From assembly GCA_027559495.1 (NCBI GenBank), contig JAMXSV010000003.1:4030001-4094000 (forward strand): a stretch of 64,000 bases of DNA. Direction: 5' to 3'. This DNA is from Aurifilum marmelostoma (taxonomy: Eukaryota; Ascomycota; Sordariomycetes; Diaporthales; Cryphonectriaceae). This document shows positions 21,771 to 31,440 of the stretch, one piece after another. The translations under genes and the position numbers were made by a program. A model generated the notes under the pieces. The model searched no databases and was not told the DNA's origin. It was given only the letters and a program-made list of their open reading frames with translations. The stretch's first letter is position 1, and the number at the start of each line of letters is the position of its first letter.

Positions 21771-21783
21771 GCAATGGCCGAGG
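21771..21783 (-). promoter_or_regulatory. 13-mer GCAATGGCCGAGG, copy 2
   Basis: 178 bp upstream of the SDR-2 start codon, a usual distance for an activator site in fungi. Confidence 0.45.
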
Positions 21784-21960
21784 GGAAAAGATCGAATTCG
21801 TAACCTCCACTGCTTGCCGAGTTCCTTCAAGTGTTTCCCTATAGGTATGCAAGCAGCTCAGCCTCAACGCTATCGTTATGAAGCCAAGCTCATAGGTCTC
21901 AGCACCGAATGCTCCGTTCATACTTCTAGGCAAACCAGAATTCCTGGCGAGTCACAAATT

Positions 21961-22930
21961 ATGGCAGGCGTGCATATTACTCCAGCGTCCATTCCTGAAC
22001 TCCATGGAAAGAAGGCCGTCATCACTGGTAAGCGAGAGGATCCCTACCACAGCATGAAATCCATGCTGACCATCTCCGATCACAGGCGGCGCCTCGGGAA
22101 TTGGATTTGCTGCGGCCAAGATTCTGATAGAGAAAGGAGCCACCGTTCATATACTCGACAGAAATGAGCCCCACGCAGAAGGCTGGAAGAGCCTACAGCG
22201 GCTGCACTTCCATCAGTGTAACATTGCCAGCTGGACCGAGCTTTATGCAGCAATGAAGGCTGTTGGGCCCATTCATTTCGCCTTTGCGAACGCAGGCGTG
22301 TCCGAGGAACGTAACTATTTCGCGGATGATTTAGATGAGGGCGAGCACACGCCACCAGAGCCGACTTATCCTGTTCTTGACATCAACCTGCGGGCTGTGC
22401 TCAACACGGTCAAGCTTGCGTGGAACAGTATGAAGCGGAACAAGATCGAGGGCAGCATTGTCATCACGACAAGTGCTACGGCATATGCTCCGGAGCAATC
22501 ACTACCTGTCTACTCAGCTGGAAAATTGGCACTGATCGGACTAGTCCGGGCACTTCGTCCGAATATCATCCAGGACAAAATTACGATTAACGGTGTTGCT
22601 CCGGCCGCCACCATTACAAGCCTGCTGCCAGAGTACCTTGCAGCGCCCATTATTGCCCAGGGCCTGCCAACTAGCACTGCGGAGTTCGTGGGCCTTGCCT
22701 TGGTTTATTCCGCCACGGCACGCCAGTCTAGGAGGGTTGAGTCGTACGGGAAGGAGCTCGACAACGACAAGTGGCGTGACGAACGGTGGAATGGAAGGGT
22801 GATTATGACGCTGGGGAATATGTATATGGAACTGGAGGAGCCGCTGGCCGACCTGAAGCCCTTTTGGTTTGGCAGGGAGAACTTGGACTTAACACGCAGA
22901 CAGCAAGCAGCAACCGATTTCCGATTGTAA
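21961..22930 (+). CDS. Short-chain dehydrogenase/reductase SDR-2 of the cluster
   Basis: 303-residue classical SDR. Exons 21961-22027 and 22086-22930; the intron splits the glycine motif (VITG|GASGIGFAAA). The cofactor loop TGGASGIG is near residue 22, with an acidic residue (ILDRNE) at the end of the second strand that favours NAD(H). Next are FANAGVS and the catalytic set TTSATAY..., Tyr165 and Lys169 (YSAGK). After that, VAPAAT replaces the common PGxV/T loop. It resembles 15-hydroxyprostaglandin-dehydrogenase-like fungal SDRs rather than SDR-1 and SDR-3. It has no targeting signal. It follows P450-2 in the same direction, and two 13-mer repeats precede it. Likely role: oxidation of a secondary alcohol of the terpenoid. 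Confidence 0.88.
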
Positions 22931-23213
22931 CGGCCGAGCTGCGGGACGAATGATTCAGCACATGAAGGTTGGACTGTCACATATTTCCCAGCGGGCTAGA
23001 ACCAATGATGAGAAATTCTCGTTGATCGGAATTTGAAAATATGGAAAGTCTGATTGGACGCTTCAACCACACTTCGTATGCATCCTGATTACATTTGCTC
23101 TAATTAATGTGAGTCTAAACTGGTACATCAGTCGCATCCATGGACCCTCTCAGTGTCGGTGTGCCTGTAATATGTCACTCCACTCGCATGCCATTTTCCA
23201 TGCGAGTTTGAGA

Positions 23214-23662
23214 TCACGAACAGAAAGCCTCATCGCCATTCAACTTCTCAAAGTACATTTCATACCAGTCTAGCACATTTTTAAAATCCTTAATATCATC
23301 ACTCTTCCCTCTTATCATGACATCTACTGCACGCAAGTTACTAAGGAACAGCAGAATTTCCTTTCCGCACGCTCGTGGACCATCCCACTGGCTCAGGTAA
23401 GGGTGGAGTGTCCAGAAATTAGGCCATACTCGCCGCAATCAATCATATCCCGCCAATTTCAGATTCCTCCCGGACACTTCCTAATCTGGATATGAGTCAA
23501 CTTACTGCCGAGAGGATGTCTGCTTACATTCTCTGCTACCGCACCCATCCCAAGCTCTTTCACTTCTTCGATGCACGCACCCCAGGAGGGTGACTTGAAA
23601 TTGATTACGGACTCGCCACACACGCGAACGTAACCTTCTTTTATCTGCAGTGGAACCCTCAA
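23214..23662 (-). pseudogene. Possible relic of an unrecognised gene
   Basis: Two minus-strand open frames of 67 and 74 codons, separated by about 20 bp, have balanced amino-acid use, unlike surrounding noise. The upstream frame reads LQIKEGYVRVCGESVINF and then meets a GTAAGC donor. The downstream frame is preceded by a stop and has no acceptor in matching phase. Either a degraded gene or chance. No function can be assigned. Confidence 0.2.
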
Positions 23663-23757
23663 GCCTGCATCCTGCCACTAGTTTGCATCCTCAGCGTCCT
23701 TAGCTTGAGTCCAGAGTCTGAATAGAAACACATGCTTACAGCATCAGGAAGCGGACG

Positions 23758-23810
23758 ATGCGGCCGCAGCGGGATGTGCGGCCGACGCGGGCCGTGCGGC
23801 CGCATGACAT
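23758..23810. repeat. GC-rich island with three TGCGGCCG units and an inverted repeat
   Basis: ATGCGGCCGCA and TGCGGCCGCAT flank a short GC-rich core with another TGCGGCCG. The outer arms are reverse complements of each other and each is nearly self-palindromic. The surroundings are AT-rich intergenic DNA. Confidence 0.7.
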
Positions 23811-24235
23811 GATCCCCTGGCTGTCTCAAGTACAGTACTAGACAAGGGATAGTGAGAAAGTGAAGAGTATCTCAGTAGCCAAGTAACTATACCAATCAAC
23901 CACAATGCGGTCGAACTGTCCCGCGCTTACAAAATATTCTTGTTTCGGCTTACCAACAAGGTACAAGGTCCTGGCGGGCAATGACCAGCCGCCTACGTAG
24001 ACCGTAACTGATGTGCAATTGCCTTATCGATTGTCGATTTCATCTCAGAATTCCTTTGTCCTTGCTCCCCTCGTGTGCTCAGTGTCAAGAGCTTCATGGG
24101 CCCTTTTTAGAGACAAGACCTCCAACAACTGCATCTGCTAATTGGTTTATTTATCTGAACGCGCCTGGTTCAAAGACCCGTCGCAGTTACATTCTCACAT
24201 TCACAGTCAATCCCGCGCCCTTTCAATATCTCATC

Positions 24236-25236
24236 ATGCCGCAATTTGATTTCGATCCGGAGAGGGATATACCAGAGCTGACTGGAAAAGTGATAGTTAT
24301 CACTGGAGGTACGTACTATTTTTGAGCTGGGAATCCAAAGGCTAGCAGAAGAATGAAATTGACTGAGCAAAACTTTTAGGTACGGCGGGATTGGGAGCAG
24401 GAGCTGTGTCCATCCTCGCCAAGCGCAATGCTGCTCGCATCTACCTCACAGGGCGCAACAGCAAGGCCGCAGACAATGTCATCAGGGACCTGCGCAGCTC
24501 GGGGGTCAAGTCGGACCTCGTCTTCGTCCCCTGCGACCAGACCAGCCTCGCCTCGGTGAAGCAGGCCGCCGAGACCATCCTGGCGCGCGAGACGCGTCTC
24601 GATGTCTTCATGGCCAACGCAGGCGTCATGGCGGTGCCCCCAGGCCTGACCAAGGACGGCTACGAGCTGCAGTTTGGCATCAATCATCTGGCGCATGGCC
24701 TCTTCATCCGCAAACTGCTCCCTCTGATGGAGAAGACTGCTGCGCTGCCCGGCTCGGATGTGCGCATAGTCGCAGTGACGAGTCTGGGCTTTATGTTGGC
24801 GCCACGCGGCCAAGGCATCGTCTTTGACGATCTTAAGACGACGCAAAACTACTGGATCCTTGGACCCTGGCAGCGATACGGGCAGAGCAAGCTGGCCAAT
24901 GTCCTGTACGCCCGCGAGCTCAACAAGCGCTACCCAAATATCCTGTCGATCGTGATCCAGCCCGGCACGGTCAACACGGGACTCGTGAGCCAAAAGATCT
25001 CGCTGTGGAACAAGTTTATTGTGTACATCTCCAACGTGGGAAAGTGGTTGACGGAGGAGCAAGGTCCGTGGAATCAGTGCTGGGCGGTCGGGGCTCAGCG
25101 AGATAGGATCGTTCCGGGCGATTTGTACGATCCTGTGGGCTCACATTCGGACGCGTATACTCCGCTCTGCCGTGATTCAAAGCTGGCCAGCAGGCTTTGG
25201 GAGTGGACGGATGATCAGATTCGTCCATATTTGTAA
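24236..25236 (+). CDS. Short-chain dehydrogenase/reductase SDR-3 of the cluster
   Basis: 309-residue SDR. Exons 24236-24308 and 24380-25236; the phase-1 intron splits the glycine motif (VITGG|TAGLGAGA). The adenine-pocket segment LTGRNSKAA favours NADP(H). MANAGVM and NHLAHG follow. The catalytic residues are Ser in VTSLGFM, Tyr191 and Lys195 (YGQSK), with a QPGTVNTGL loop. It belongs to the same broad retinol-dehydrogenase-like group as SDR-1 but is not a close duplicate. It contains WNQCWAVGAQRD near the C terminus, a feature of fungal secondary-metabolism SDRs of this group. The coding part is much richer in GC than the flanks. It converges on P450-3. Probable task: a ketone/alcohol conversion on the eremophilane skeleton. 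Confidence 0.88.
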
Positions 25237-25552
25237 AGCCTATGAACATATCCCAAGAACGACATACCGCGAAAGCTTAAAATCTTGTATTAGTAGAAGT
25301 TTTGAACAATTATCGGCTCACTATTTAACGCAAGTTGCAGTAGAATTTTGCCCAAGGACTAAGAATCGTTTCCATGTATTCGGTCCTGCAGATGTTCATC
25401 ACGAAGTGCTCACTTTTGTGGTCACTTGATTTAAAATTATGCACCATGCCTGATATCGTCGATCTTCTTCATCGCTCCAAACTCTCTATGTCGAAAAGCA
25501 TTTCCAGAGCTACTTTTGCACGCGGAAATGCCAGCTACTGTACAGTCCATAC
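25237..25552. other. Convergent spacer between SDR-3 and P450-3
   Basis: 316 bp between the two stop codons, AT-rich, serving as the 3' ends of both genes. Nothing else seen. Confidence 0.6.
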
Positions 25553-27334
25553 TCATGCCTGTCTTCGTTTAAACAAGACCTTGGCTGAGTGATCGGGTAG
25601 ATACTGCGTCTCCACCTGCAAGCTCTCTGGTCTCTTTTGTCCCGGGCTGAACTTCATATCATAGTGATCCAACAGGTAGACCATGATGGCCTTGATTTCC
25701 TGGGCCGCAAAAAAACGTCTACGCAATAGAAATATGCATTAGTAACAACAATTTAATTATCATTTGAGGGGGCTGAAGACGAGAAGACGCGCTCATGCCA
25801 TTTCACTCACCCGGGACATGCATGGCGCCCGAATCCAAAAGCCATACTTGATGGATTAGACGCAACATACTGGGCTTTACCCTCCATGGTTGGATCTTGT
25901 TGTCGTAGCTTGGCGAATCGAAACCCGTCGAATCGCTCCGGATCTGGGTACAACTTGGGGTCCATAGTGATGGCATGAGTTGGTATGCCGATCGTAGTGT
26001 GAGCAGGAATCCGGAAGCCGTCGGAGAGATCCCAGTCCTGGGTGATAATTCGCTCAAAGGTCACTAGCGAAGAGGAGATGTTCCACGTCAGCCTCATCGA
26101 AATGCGACACGACGCTAGAGCCTATGGTAGTGTGTGATATAAGACTTACCGAGAAGTAGAGGGTTAAACCTCTGACTCTCCTTCACTGTGGTAGTCGCGA
26201 AACAATGTCAGCAAATACTTTTCGGCAGTGCAAACGACAACTGTGGTTGGCTTCAATCTTACTGATACTATCCATCTTGGGCATTTGCAGGAAACCCTGT
26301 TTGCTGATCTGCCCCTCGCTGTCCATGAGGCGCTCGTATTCGTGACGCAGCTCTGGTACATATTCGGGATGCTCGCAGAGGTCAAAGATAAGCTGACTCG
26401 GCGCCGCCGCACTCGTATGAATAGCAGCAAAGCTAACTTTCAGCAGAATGCCGGCCAGGAATTTGTGGTCCTCCTCATCGCCCACGGCCTGGTCGTTCAT
26501 CCAGTATAGCAAGTCGAGCGCCTTCTCCCCGGTCTTTTGCCGCTCCTGCAATAGAGGGATGGCTGCCTTCTCTGCTGCCCGGTAGTGAGCCGCAATGTTC
26601 CTAATCTCAGGGATGAAAGGCGCGGCGACGGGCTTGAGAAATCCAGGCAGGTTCTTCAGCTTCTGGGCGCCGATGTAGCCATCCACAGCAAAAGCGATTG
26701 AGGCTTGGACCCATTCTTTGTTGCGGCTAAGTGTCGGGCCTCCAAACATGCGGCTTGAGACCCGAGCCACAATCTGGGTAATACGGTCGACAACGGGCAC
26801 CTCGGTCCAGTCGTCGCAGGCCGGCCAGGACTCCTCGAATGCGTCCTTGATCTCCTCCTGCACACCTGGCATGACGCCCTGAAGATTCTGGTTCAATTGC
26901 GCCTTCACAACCCGAGGGTGCAGGGTTGATCGGCTGCCCATTGTGGTGTATTTGCCCTCGAACATTTCGATGAAGGTGCCCACGAAGTCGACCTTGTCCA
27001 CGGGAGCCGTCTTCAACTCCTCCAAGAACCTCACTGGGATCATCAACCGCTCCCCCAGCGGCGACGGCACATAGAAGAAGCCACCATCTGATTCACGATA
27101 GCCCTTGAGCAAGATGTCTCTCGAATGATGCCGAAATTTGTTCCTGTTCTCCCGCACCACCGCCGTGCTACTATTGCCTCCCACAATCGGGACGCCGGGG
27201 ACAAGGCGCTGTCGCGAGGTCCAAAACCTCCAGAATGTCAAGATAAGATACGTGGCCGCCAACAAGATCCCCAATCGGACAATGAGGGACGTTGATGACC
27301 AGACTTGCAGAGCAAGTCTGCGTACTTGCTCCAT
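25553..27334 (-). CDS. Cytochrome P450-3 of the terpenoid cluster (four exons)
   Basis: 508-residue microsomal P450 unlike P450-1 and -2. Exons: 27334-26263, 26185-26150, 26063-25811, 25718-25553. The 36-nt second exon was recovered from phase and reads MKESQRFNPLLL, the conserved K-helix ExxR region (KESQR). A transmembrane anchor spans about residues 12-32 (LIVRLGILLAATYLILTFW). The I-helix is AAIHTSAAAPS, lacking the usual AGxxT spacing but matching the AxxHT-type helix of fungal terpenoid P450s (gibberellin and indole-diterpene pathway types). The heme loop is FGFGRHACPGRFFA with Cys452. The start at 27334 places the anchor at the N terminus. It is transcribed away from the cyclase gene, sharing a 676-bp promoter with it, so it is the best candidate for the first oxidation of the hydrocarbon. 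That is inference. Confidence 0.9.
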
Positions 27335-28010
27335 AATTAGTTGCAGACAAGCTGAGATGAGTAGAGACTGTCGCACAAGGAACTCTTGATCTCCTCAGAT
27401 GCTCAAATCTGCAAGATTCTTGTGGCGTAATTAATTGACCGATGTAAAAGTGATACAGGGCTCTGATTGACCAACCTTGCAACGATCCAGGGAGGACGGC
27501 AAGGCTGGGTGCGTGGGGTTAATGCAAGGGCGCTGACACTCTGCCAGTCTAGGAACTCTCCGGAGATAATTCAAAGCCCTTGACGGCTTTTTCATAAGTT
27601 CTGCATGACAAACTGCATCGGAGCCTTCCTCTTTAGTACAAACTCTGCTGGGTGCTCGTCGACACACCTGCGCGGTCCATGTGCGCGAGTGTAATCACGC
27701 TTGCAGACGCTGCTGCAGACCCCGACTTTAATGATAATTTGAATATACGCATATGTAAAATAAGTTTTGTATGGTCAGAAAACGAGGCTCAAACGTAAAT
27801 ATGCTAAATATATACCAATTTGGTATTGGCCGGCATAGACAGATCGATGGATATTCGTACATCAAGCCATTCTTATACGCAGACATGGGATCGTGACCAA
27901 GGTATTTTAGTTCGTATATATTTGAAACTCAAGCAGTCATCCTATTATTAGTGATTTGATTCTATAGTATTTTTTTGCATCTACCACTGAAGAATAACAG
28001 AATCTTCACA
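27335..28010. promoter_or_regulatory. Divergent promoter of P450-3 and the terpene cyclase
   Basis: 676 bp. AT-rich near the cyclase (27720-27990), with several ATATA-type stretches (for example 27915-27925) that could serve as TATA elements. It lacks the GGCCGAGG 8-mer. Nearest similar sequence is TTGGCCGGC at about 27826-27834. Confidence 0.4.
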
Positions 28011-29221
28011 ATGTCTCCGTTAGAATCGACACCGGCCGTATCTGGGGCCCCCAAACACATCCCTCCCTCTGACTGGGAGGCCCTCATCCATCCTTTAGCC
28101 GAGCAGGTCACGGCCGAGGTCGACGGGTACTTTCTCGAGCACTGGCCCTTCCCCAATGAGAAGGCCCGCAAAAAGTTTGTAGCTGCTGGATTCTCGCGCG
28201 TGACATGCTTCTACTTCCCTAAGGCACTCGACGACCGCATTCACTTTGCGTGCCGGCTGCTTACACTCCTCTTCTTGATCGATGGTAAGCAATTCGGTCG
28301 TCCTACTAAGGATCAGCTGTTTGCTGCACTCACCAAATGTACTTATCTAAAAGTTTCTATACACCAGACGCCCTCGAGTACATGTCCCTAGCAGATGGAA
28401 AGGCCTACAACGAGCACCTCATGCCCATCTCCCGTGGCGAACGGCTTCCGGATCGTTCTATACCCGTCGAGTACATCACCTGGGACCTGTGGGAGAGCAT
28501 GAGGGCCCACGACCGAGAAATGGCCGATGAGATCCTCGAGCCCGTTTTTACCTTCATGCGAGCACAGACCGACCCAGCACGGCTGAAGCCCATGGAGCTG
28601 GGTCGCTACCTTGAATACAGAGAAGCAGATGTTGGAAAAGCGTGAGTCATGAATTCTTTTCTCGCTGGATTCTCGATTTCCTAGTAATTCTTCGCGCGAT
28701 AAATCATCGTGATCACATGAACCGGACGTGGAAGGCTTGCATTATCATGTAGCGAGGTTACTGTTGCACAACCAAGTGCTTACACATTCATCCATCTGGA
28801 AAACAGCCTTCTTGGGGCTCTGATGCGCTTCTCCATGGCCCTTCGTGTCTCCCCAGAGGAGCTCGACATGGCAAAACCCGTCGACCGCAACTGCTCCAAA
28901 CACCTGTCCGTGGTAAACGACATATGGAGCTACGATAAGGAGGTCCTCGCCGCCAAGGACGCCCATGAAGAGGGCGGCACGCTCTGCTCTGCTGTGGCCA
29001 TCTTGTCTGCTGAGGCCGAGCTGTCGTCTGCCGCTTCGAAGCGGGTTCTGTATCATCTCTGTCGGGAGTGGGAGTTCTCTCACAACGCTCTGATGGACCA
29101 GGTGTTGGCGCAGAAGGACACGCCGACATTGAGAGCCTACTTCAAGGGGCTTGAATATCAGATGAGTGGCAATGAAGTCTGGAGCAAGACGACGATGAGG
29201 TACCTTGCTCCTGAACTTTGA
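28011..29221 (+). CDS. ari1: Aristolochene-synthase-like sesquiterpene cyclase
   Basis: Class I terpene synthase, 320 residues, expected to ionise farnesyl diphosphate and close it to a bicyclic eremophilane hydrocarbon, most likely aristolochene. Exons: 28011-28284, 28368-28641, 28807-29221. The first intron splits the second Asp codon of the metal-binding motif D91-D92-A-L-E95 (LIDDALEYM). The NSE motif is NDIWSYDKE (Asn220, Ser224, Glu228). An Arg-Tyr pair near the C terminus (TTMRY, 314-315) is the usual diphosphate sensor. Long blocks match the Penicillium and Aspergillus aristolochene synthases as I know them (HWPFPNEKARKKFVAAGFSR, LPDRSIPVEYI, EYQMSGNE). Size matches, and it is cytosolic with no targeting signal. 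It is the defining enzyme of the cluster. A related product (a valencene or 5-epi-aristolochene type) cannot be excluded from sequence. Confidence 0.93.
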
Positions 29222-29630
29222 GTATGCGAATGTCAACTAGTCCTGGCCATGTTTCAATAGAATTCATGCTCGTTCGTGAGGTGTTCTCCTGTTTTTTGAT
29301 TGCAGTAGCGCTTTCAATTGAACCATCACGAATGGACTAGTCAGGACTCGGTACACTGATCAGACCAAGAGAATGGAAAGACGTATGATTTATTCGAGAA
29401 AGTCCAAGGAGACTACTGGAGCTTGGCCAATCTAGAAACTCCCTAGAGTGATAAAACAATTGGTTCAATTGACAGAGTGATCTTCCAATTTGACATTTCT
29501 ATAAAACAAGAATATATAGAGAAAAGAAGAGAAGAAGAAAAAAGGAATCCGCGCCGTCTCCAGCATCATGTCCACTGGCAAATATGCAGATCGGCATGCA
29601 GAGTGCGCATCGTCAATAGGTGACACCAAC
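29222..29630. other. Convergent spacer between the cyclase and the FAD oxidase
   Basis: 409 bp shared by two 3' ends. AT-rich, with an A/G-rich run on the + strand at about 29515-29545. No coding signal. Confidence 0.55.
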
Positions 29631-31440
29631 TCAATCAAGAGCAAATCCATGCTGCAAGTAATTCTTGAAGAATTGGTCCGGGTCGTACTTTGCCTGGATG
29701 GCCTGCAACTTGGGCAGAATCTCCCCACGACCGTAGGACGCGAAAGGCTTCTGCGTCTTTCCTGCATCATTGATGTAGACAAAAGGGTTGTACAGCCCCA
29801 AGGCGTCCGTTTGATTCTGAATTTGCTGCGCAGCTTTCTCTGAGAATGCGTAGACTGCTTCGTCATCTTCCTCATTCTCCCATATGGTGGTGATCATGCC
29901 AGCTACAGTAGGGGAGAGAAGAATACCAAGTCAGCTCCACGTGATCATGACAGAAAGATTCAAGAAAGATGCAGAGAAGGTCGTCTACTTACCAATGAAT
30001 GTCCCGTCAACGTCGGGATCAAGGCCTAGCACGTTGCCACCTTTCTTCTGCGACACCTGCAGCCAGCCCTTGGAGATGGGCTGCCACGTGCAATAAATGG
30101 TGAGCCCAGTGATGTTGGAGAGATCTCTCAGTGCACCCTCGATAACCGTCGTGTTGTGGATGCTGATGCTCTGTGGGTCGGCCTTGTAGCTGATCTCCCA
30201 GAACAAATTCCTTCTGTTTCGTGCCGAGTAAGCTGCCATCAGCGAAGGAACAGCAGTCCAGCTGGTCTGCAGCCCTGTGTCGTTGATATCCACCGTCGAA
30301 GAAGCGATATTGGTAAAGTTCTCGAGAGCACGAGGGTTGGAGTCATTGGCGGCATAGAGAGCCACGTTTGTGAAGGCGTAGCTTGCACTGCCGTTCGCTG
30401 GTGTGATGGAAGCAAACGTGTTGATGGCCGACAGTGGATCATCCACACCACCACCGGGTTCCATGTAGGCATTAAGGGCATCAAAGAACTGGTCGTGGGC
30501 TGTGCTGGCCCATGTGGTATACCCACCGTACGCAGCCGTCATTGGAAATGTGAATACATCGTAACGGGTCACAATGCCAAAATAGTTGTGCCCTCCCTTG
30601 AGGGCCCAGGCCAGACTCTTATACTCGCCAGTGGCATTGGCCTGTACCTCGACAATTTCTCCGCTAGGCAGCACAACCTCCCACCCGGCGATATCGTCAA
30701 CGCCCCAGCCCCGCGCACCACTGAAGTAGCCAATGCCACCTCCTACCAGCACGCCTCCAACACCCACAGAAGGATAGCGGCCGCCGTTGACTGCCAAGCC
30801 ATAAGGCCCTAGGAAATTGTACACGTCGATCCACGTCTGGCCAGGGCCGATGCTGGCGACGGTTTTGTCGCTGTTCAGGGACTTGTTGTTAAACTGCGAC
30901 ATGGAGATCATGACGCCGTCGTTGGTGGATTGTGCTCCTGGCACTGGCATGTGGCCACCAGAGCGCACTGCAAAGTTGGACTCATACCGTTTGAGTAGCT
31001 TGATGCCGGTGCTCAGGTCTTGAGCCGTGTTAGGCTCGAACACGCACTGCGGTTCCAACACACACGCCTCTGACCAGATTTCTGTTGGATAGGAGTTCAC
31101 ATTTTAGTAAGTAATCATTAGGAAGAACAACAGATGTTTTCTCTTTAAGGGACGGACAGTGAATAATGACAAGCAAAGGGAGAACATGTCTCAGTGAACA
31201 GCAACTCAACTTCTTACCTGTCGCTTGTGCAGTGTACAAGGTTGCATTAGGCCAGAAGACCTGGTCGGGCATGACGCTCAATAGCGCACTGCATGCGGCC
31301 ACTGTCCGCTCCTGGACGTCACGTCGCATCGATGAGACGTCCCAGGGTTCTGGGCGTAGGGCTGCACCCTGGACCTGCAGGGCCAAGAGGCTCAGCTGCA
31401 GATATCCACGTGCGAGACACGCGCGCTTGTTGAAGATCAT
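29631..31440 (-). CDS. Secreted FAD-linked oxidase (BBE/VAO type) of the cluster
   Basis: 527-residue flavoprotein oxidase. Exons: 31440-31218, 31081-29993, 29902-29631. The first 27 residues have a basic start and hydrophobic core (GYLQLSLLALQVQGAA), a likely signal peptide. Six or more N-x-S/T sites also suit the secretory route. The FAD-binding fold includes the loop RSGGHMPVPGA with His118, the residue that binds flavin covalently in berberine-bridge-type enzymes. Next come VGVGGVLVGGGIGYFSG and GGHNYFGIVTRYD, then the substrate domain and the BBE C-terminal segment YDPDQFFKNYLQHGF. The second flavin-linking Cys of bicovalent members is replaced in the VGVGG region, so single attachment is expected. 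PR-toxin-type clusters use an FAD oxidase to desaturate or oxidise late intermediates; a similar job is inferred. Confidence 0.88.

Larger units (their letters stand above)
21234..21960. promoter_or_regulatory. Intergenic region, promoter of SDR-2 with repeated 13-mer
   Basis: Contains two exact copies of GCAATGGCCGAGG (21332-21344 and 21771-21783), the second 178 bp before the SDR-2 start. Both include the 8-mer GGCCGAGG. Otherwise AT-rich with a T-rich patch at 21610-21640. Confidence 0.5.
22931..24235. other. Intergenic region with unexplained fragments and a GC-rich island
   Basis: About 1.3 kb. A near copy of the cluster motif (GGCCGAG) lies at 22932-22938. On the minus strand two open frames, about 23662-23459 and 23438-23214, read as ordinary protein-like sequence (for example WPNFWTLHPYLSQWDGP and NVLDWYEMYFEKLNGDE), but I could not join them by a consistent splice and recognise no family. 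They may be a decayed gene. A GC-rich palindromic island sits at 23758-23810. SDR-3's promoter lies in the last few hundred bases. Confidence 0.35.

Noticed and set aside
24376..25062. 228-codon minus-strand frame over SDR-3
   Set aside because: Antisense shadow of a GC-rich SDR exon; no family resemblance.
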